Of a stretch of 57,279 nt of DNA, positions 54,440 through 57,279 are shown piece by piece. A program made the translations under genes and the position numbers. The notes under the pieces were generated by a model. That model made no database searches. It was given only the letters and a program-made list of their open reading frames with translations, and was not told where the DNA came from. Numbering within the stretch: the stretch's first letter is position 1; each line of letters starts with the position of its first letter. The DNA is from Fidelibacterota bacterium (lineage in GTDB: Bacteria; Fidelibacterota; Marinisomatia; Marinisomatales; TCS55): the NCBI GenBank assembly GCA_029936965.1, contig JAPYRG010000003.1, forward strand, positions 95,417 to 152,695, given 5' to 3'.

Positions 54440-55768
54440 ATGAAAATTACCAGATTATTACAATTATTTTTCATTCTTTCAATTATCTTCGTTCCATCAT
54501 GTGGTGATAATGATGAAGAGATTATAGTACTGGAAGAGGTTACGCTTATTTCATTTGAAGAAGCAACATTCTCTGAAGACGAATTCATCATTTATTTAAC
54601 GGAAGATCCCATCGGAAAAACATTTTCTTTCGGGCCTGGGACATACAGTTTTGCAAATACAATTCCACTGGCAGATATTGATAATCTTACTATTAAAGGT
54701 GCCGGGATTAATGAAACGTATTTTGATTTTAGTAATTCCACTTCTACCACCGGTGAAGGAATTGCTGCCGTAGATTGTTCTAATTTACTTTTCTGTGGAT
54801 TTACTGTTCAAAACACGAATGGCGGAAATGGTATCACAGCAAGAAATATTACAGGACTTAGATTCGATGGCGTTGGTGTTGTATGGTCAGAAAGAAGTTC
54901 AGATAATGGAGCGTATGGTATATATCCTGTGGAGAGCGATGATATTATTGTAGAAAATTGTTACACCCAAGCAGCTGTTGACGCAGGCATATATTCTGGT
55001 CAAAATCAACGGGTAATTATGAGAAATAATGTAATGACCCTAAATGTTTTTGGAATGGAAGCGGAGAACAATATAGATGTAGAGATATATGGGAATGAAT
55101 TTACTAGAAACACCACTGGTCTATTGACATATGACCTTTTTGGCGTTAGCAGAATTAAATCTGGTTCTAACTGTAAAGTCTATAACAATACATTTACAGA
55201 TAATAATGAAAGTAATTTTGCTGAATTAGGAAGTGGCCTGGCAGCAGATGTCCCGCCTGGTTTTGGGATTTTATATTCTGCCACTACCGCATTAGAAATT
55301 ACAGGTAATACATTTGTTGACAATGAATGCGGTGCAGTACTTGGAGTTGCATATTTTCTAGTAGATTTTAATTTTGATCCTAATGAGGATTCATCCTTTA
55401 CCTTTTTGAATGAAGATATTTACATACATGACAATTCATATAGTAGCGGTGGTGGAACGTATAATGTAGCTGGAATATTAGACCGACCAGCAGGTCCACT
55501 TGTATGGTACACTATAGCCTTGAATGGAAATGTTAGACCAGATATTTTCCTAGATGACCAGGACTATACTGCTGGTGGGGCTCCATATGCTGGTTCAAGA
55601 GCCGTGATTGAGGAGTCTTCCGATGTAGTATTAATTGAGGCTAATTTTGTGCAGGCTGGCGATGGTATCATTACAATAACCTCAACATCATTAGATGATT
55701 TTACTGGTACAGGAACTACTCATACCAATTTTGATTTAGTTGATACGCCATCGGATTGCGTAGAATAG
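54440..55768 (+). CDS. Parallel beta-helix lipoprotein (TIGR03805-like)
   Basis: ATG 54440 gives 442 residues with lipobox VPSC; AAGGA lies seven bases upstream. Right-handed beta-helix repeats fill the middle (about 85-330): NLTIKGAGINETYFDF, ITARNITGLRFDGVGV, DIIVENCYTQAAVDAGIYS, VEIYGNEFTRNTTGL. Acidic C-terminal segments follow. The match is to the beta-helix family TIGR03805, which as I recall is regularly encoded beside an SO2930-type diheme cytochrome; the next gene, 16 bases on, is exactly that. Function is unknown. Polysaccharide lyase or epimerase activity is a possibility of the fold but no catalytic residues are certain. Confidence 0.8.
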   Translation: MKITRLLQLFFILSIIFVPSCGDNDEEIIVLEEVTLISFEEATFSEDEFIIYLTEDPIGKTFSFGPGTYSFANTIPLADIDNLTIKGAGINETYFDFSNSTSTTGEGIAAVDCSNLLFCGFTVQNTNGGNGITARNITGLRFDGVGVVWSERSSDNGAYGIYPVESDDIIVENCYTQAAVDAGIYSGQNQRVIMRNNVMTLNVFGMEAENNIDVEIYGNEFTRNTTGLLTYDLFGVSRIKSGSNCKVYNNTFTDNNESNFAELGSGLAADVPPGFGILYSATTALEITGNTFVDNECGAVLGVAYFLVDFNFDPNEDSSFTFLNEDIYIHDNSYSSGGGTYNVAGILDRPAGPLVWYTIALNGNVRPDIFLDDQDYTAGGAPYAGSRAVIEESSDVVLIEANFVQAGDGIITITSTSLDDFTGTGTTHTNFDLVDTPSDCVE

Positions 55769-55784
55769 GTCTGGTCTATCAAAT

Positions 55785-56855
55785 ATGCAAAAAACATTCT
55801 TTATTGTCATTTTATTTTTAATTACACTGCTGAGTAGTTCATGTAATATTGAAGATAAATATGCTCCAATAAATGAATATGCAAATATTGATTTAAGCCA
55901 GGTGCCTTATAATAATCTTTCAGATTATAAATTTTTTACTGGAGAGATGAATGAGCTAAACCCTGATCAAGGTGTTTATTCATATAATGTGACTTCACCA
56001 TTGTTTTCTGATTATACTTCGAAAGAAAGATTCATTTATTTACCAGAAGGCACTAATATGGAATATCAAGGTGATTTTAATGTATTAAATTTTCCAATTG
56101 GGACAATCATCATAAAAAACTTTATCTATTACAAGGATATTAGAGATAAATCTCTTGGGAGAACAATTATAGAAACTAGGCTTCTTGTAAGGAAAGAGAC
56201 CAAGTGGAAACCATTTAGTTATAAATGGAACGATGAACAAACAGAAGCCGCCAGATTAATAGTTGGTGGGACAGTAACAGGTTCAACAATTGCTGAAAAT
56301 GGCAATCTGAAAGAAATTCCCAGATATGTTATACCAAGAGAATTAGATTGTAGAACCTGTCATAATTTGAATGAAGATATGTTGCCTATTGGACCTAAGC
56401 CAGCTAATCTGAATCGTCTTATGGCAGATGATTTATCTGTAAATCAAATAGAAAATTTTGTGGAACAAGGAATCCTCAGCGGGACTCCTGCGAACATAAG
56501 CCAGGTTCCAGATTATAGGGATACTTCACTTGATCCTATAACAAGGGGAAAAGCATACTTAGATGCTAATTGTGCATTCTGTCATCGCCAAGGAGGAACA
56601 GCAAATGCGAATGGATTATTTATTAATTGGGATTATGAAGGAGAAGGAATTCATACTGGAATTTTCAAAATACCAACAAATTTTAATGCTCCTGATTTAC
56701 AATATGATATTGTTCCAGGGAGCCCTGATGAATCCATCTTACTATACCGTATGACACAGACTCAAGCGCCGGATGTCATGCCTCAAATTGGACGTTCAAT
56801 CAATCATGATGAAGGCATTGAAATTATCAGGGAATATATTTACAATATTGAATAA
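55785..56855 (+). CDS. Diheme c-type cytochrome lipoprotein (SO2930/TIGR03806-like)
   Basis: The 356-residue protein has a lipobox (LLSSSC) and two heme-binding CxxCH motifs: CRTCH at 189-193 and CAFCH at 263-267. A late MPQIGR provides possible axial Met. Segments SYNVTSPLFSDYTSKERFIYL and FPIGTIIIKNFIYYKD precede the first heme. This is the TIGR03806 (SO2930) family layout. The gene follows the beta-helix gene by 16 bases, so the pair is probably co-transcribed. The partner redox protein is not visible in the window. Confidence 0.85.
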   Translation: MQKTFFIVILFLITLLSSSCNIEDKYAPINEYANIDLSQVPYNNLSDYKFFTGEMNELNPDQGVYSYNVTSPLFSDYTSKERFIYLPEGTNMEYQGDFNVLNFPIGTIIIKNFIYYKDIRDKSLGRTIIETRLLVRKETKWKPFSYKWNDEQTEAARLIVGGTVTGSTIAENGNLKEIPRYVIPRELDCRTCHNLNEDMLPIGPKPANLNRLMADDLSVNQIENFVEQGILSGTPANISQVPDYRDTSLDPITRGKAYLDANCAFCHRQGGTANANGLFINWDYEGEGIHTGIFKIPTNFNAPDLQYDIVPGSPDESILLYRMTQTQAPDVMPQIGRSINHDEGIEIIREYIYNIE

Positions 56856-57127
56856 TTATGATATGCAAATGATGATAGCGCTGAGCACCCGGCTGAACCT
56901 ATTATTATATTTCGATCGCCATCCTTCGGAATTTTTTTAAAAACATGTGTGACTTCCCAGACTAAGCTATATAATATATCTTCAGTCACATTAAACGTAT
57001 ATAATATTTTATTACACGATAATAAATATATATTTCATTTAGATAATATTACACTATGTATGTCTTAAATGCCTAGGAACAAAAAAATCTAACTCATTAT
57101 CTTTTACTAATGGTAAAATCTAGGACA
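56856..57127. other. Intergenic leader before Rrf2-type gene
   Basis: The 272 bases between the cytochrome gene and the regulator hold no open frame of note. A short T run follows a weak GC-rich stretch at about 56915-56940, which could serve as a poor terminator. The rest is AT-rich and may hold the regulator's promoter, but I cannot place it reliably. Confidence 0.4.
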
Positions 57128-57279
57128 ATGTTATATAGCAAATCAGCAGAGTATGCTATACAAGCAATGATTTATCTTGCAGAGAATAAATCAGATAAAC
57201 CGATTATGACCTCTAAAATTTCTGAAGAGTACAATATCCCACATCAATTTCTAGCAAAAATAGTACAAACACTTGTAAA
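57128..57279 (+). CDS. Rrf2 family transcriptional regulator, 5' part only
   Basis: The frame starts at ATG 57128 (AGGA just upstream) and runs off the window after about 50 residues. MLYSKSAEYAIQAMIYLA is the standard Rrf2/IscR N-terminus, and SEEYNIPHQFLAKIVQTL is its helix-turn-helix. Whether it binds an iron-sulfur cluster depends on the three C-terminal Cys, which lie outside the window. It may control the upstream lipoprotein genes or something downstream; nothing here decides this. Confidence 0.88.
   Translation, partial: MLYSKSAEYAIQAMIYLAENKSDKPIMTSKISEEYNIPHQFLAKIVQTLV

Noticed and set aside
52199-56855. Complete polysaccharide utilisation locus
   Set aside because: No SusC, SusD, TonB-dependent receptor or further glycosidase is in the window; only a partial module can be claimed.
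1-57279. CRISPR arrays, insertion sequences, prophage, tRNA or rRNA genes
   Set aside because: I looked for spaced direct repeats, transposase or integrase motifs and rRNA/tRNA signatures and saw none.

Overview
The window is AT-rich bacterial chromosome with densely packed genes, no mobile element, no CRISPR array and no tRNA or rRNA that I could see. The gene content points to the FCB superphylum. Candidatus Neomarinimicrobiota (Marinimicrobia/SAR406) is my best guess, as an inference rather than a proof. Supporting signs are a short 284-residue primary sigma factor ending in LRNYLG, a YbeY with the Bacteroidota-style HGTLHLLNYKD signature, DUF2723, DUF4159 and DUF4175 families, and runs of short lipoproteins. 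Several genes have strong Shine-Dalgarno sequences, which is less typical of Bacteroidota proper.

Layout. 1-24552 is one long minus-strand block of mostly housekeeping genes: a DUF2723 membrane protein (cut by the window edge), DUF1844, a methyltransferase coupled to recG, a DUF4139 protein, valS, a K+ channel with a separate cyclic-nucleotide-binding protein, rlmD, a deoxyribose-type catabolic operon (phosphohexomutase-family enzyme, deoC, and an ALDH16-like dehydrogenase split into two genes), rpsU, the primary sigma factor, rsmA, tatD, metG, a delta-prime-like clamp-loader gene and an EnvC-like amidase activator. 24682-26318 (plus) holds a second stand-alone cyclic-nucleotide-binding protein and an AI-2E family transporter. 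26320-28152 (minus) is an unusual barrel/TPR/BamE-like protein. 28328-35957 (plus) is an envelope operon of unknown function: DUF4159, a DUF4175-like giant coiled-coil protein, a TPR protein, a glutamine-amidotransferase-like protein and a YjbQ homologue. 35954-42924 (minus) carries mazG, ybeY, pgpH, an acyl-CoA dehydrogenase, fabH, the RNase P RNA gene and a zinc-ribbon coiled-coil protein. 43109-45676 (plus) is a secreted M14 carboxypeptidase.

45693-52079 (minus) is more accessory: two Tat-exported enzymes (a TIM-barrel isomerase-like protein and a Gfo/Idh/MocA oxidoreductase), a SUMF1-domain protein, a membrane methyltransferase-like protein, an exported isoaspartyl methyltransferase, an SDR with no ordinary start codon, a lipoprotein and an SCP2-like protein. 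52199-56855 (plus) is a run of four consecutive lipoproteins: a PKD protein, a Calx-beta/GH16 endo-beta-glucanase, a parallel beta-helix protein and a diheme cytochrome c. The first two look like a minimal laminarin-type beta-glucan module. The last two match the uncharacterised beta-helix/SO2930-type diheme cytochrome gene pair. The window ends inside an Rrf2-family regulator.

The most interesting places are the four-lipoprotein run, the DUF4159/DUF4175 operon, the in-frame split ALDH16 pair next to deoC, the channel plus cyclic-nucleotide-binding pair, and the SDR gene whose expected ATG is ATA.
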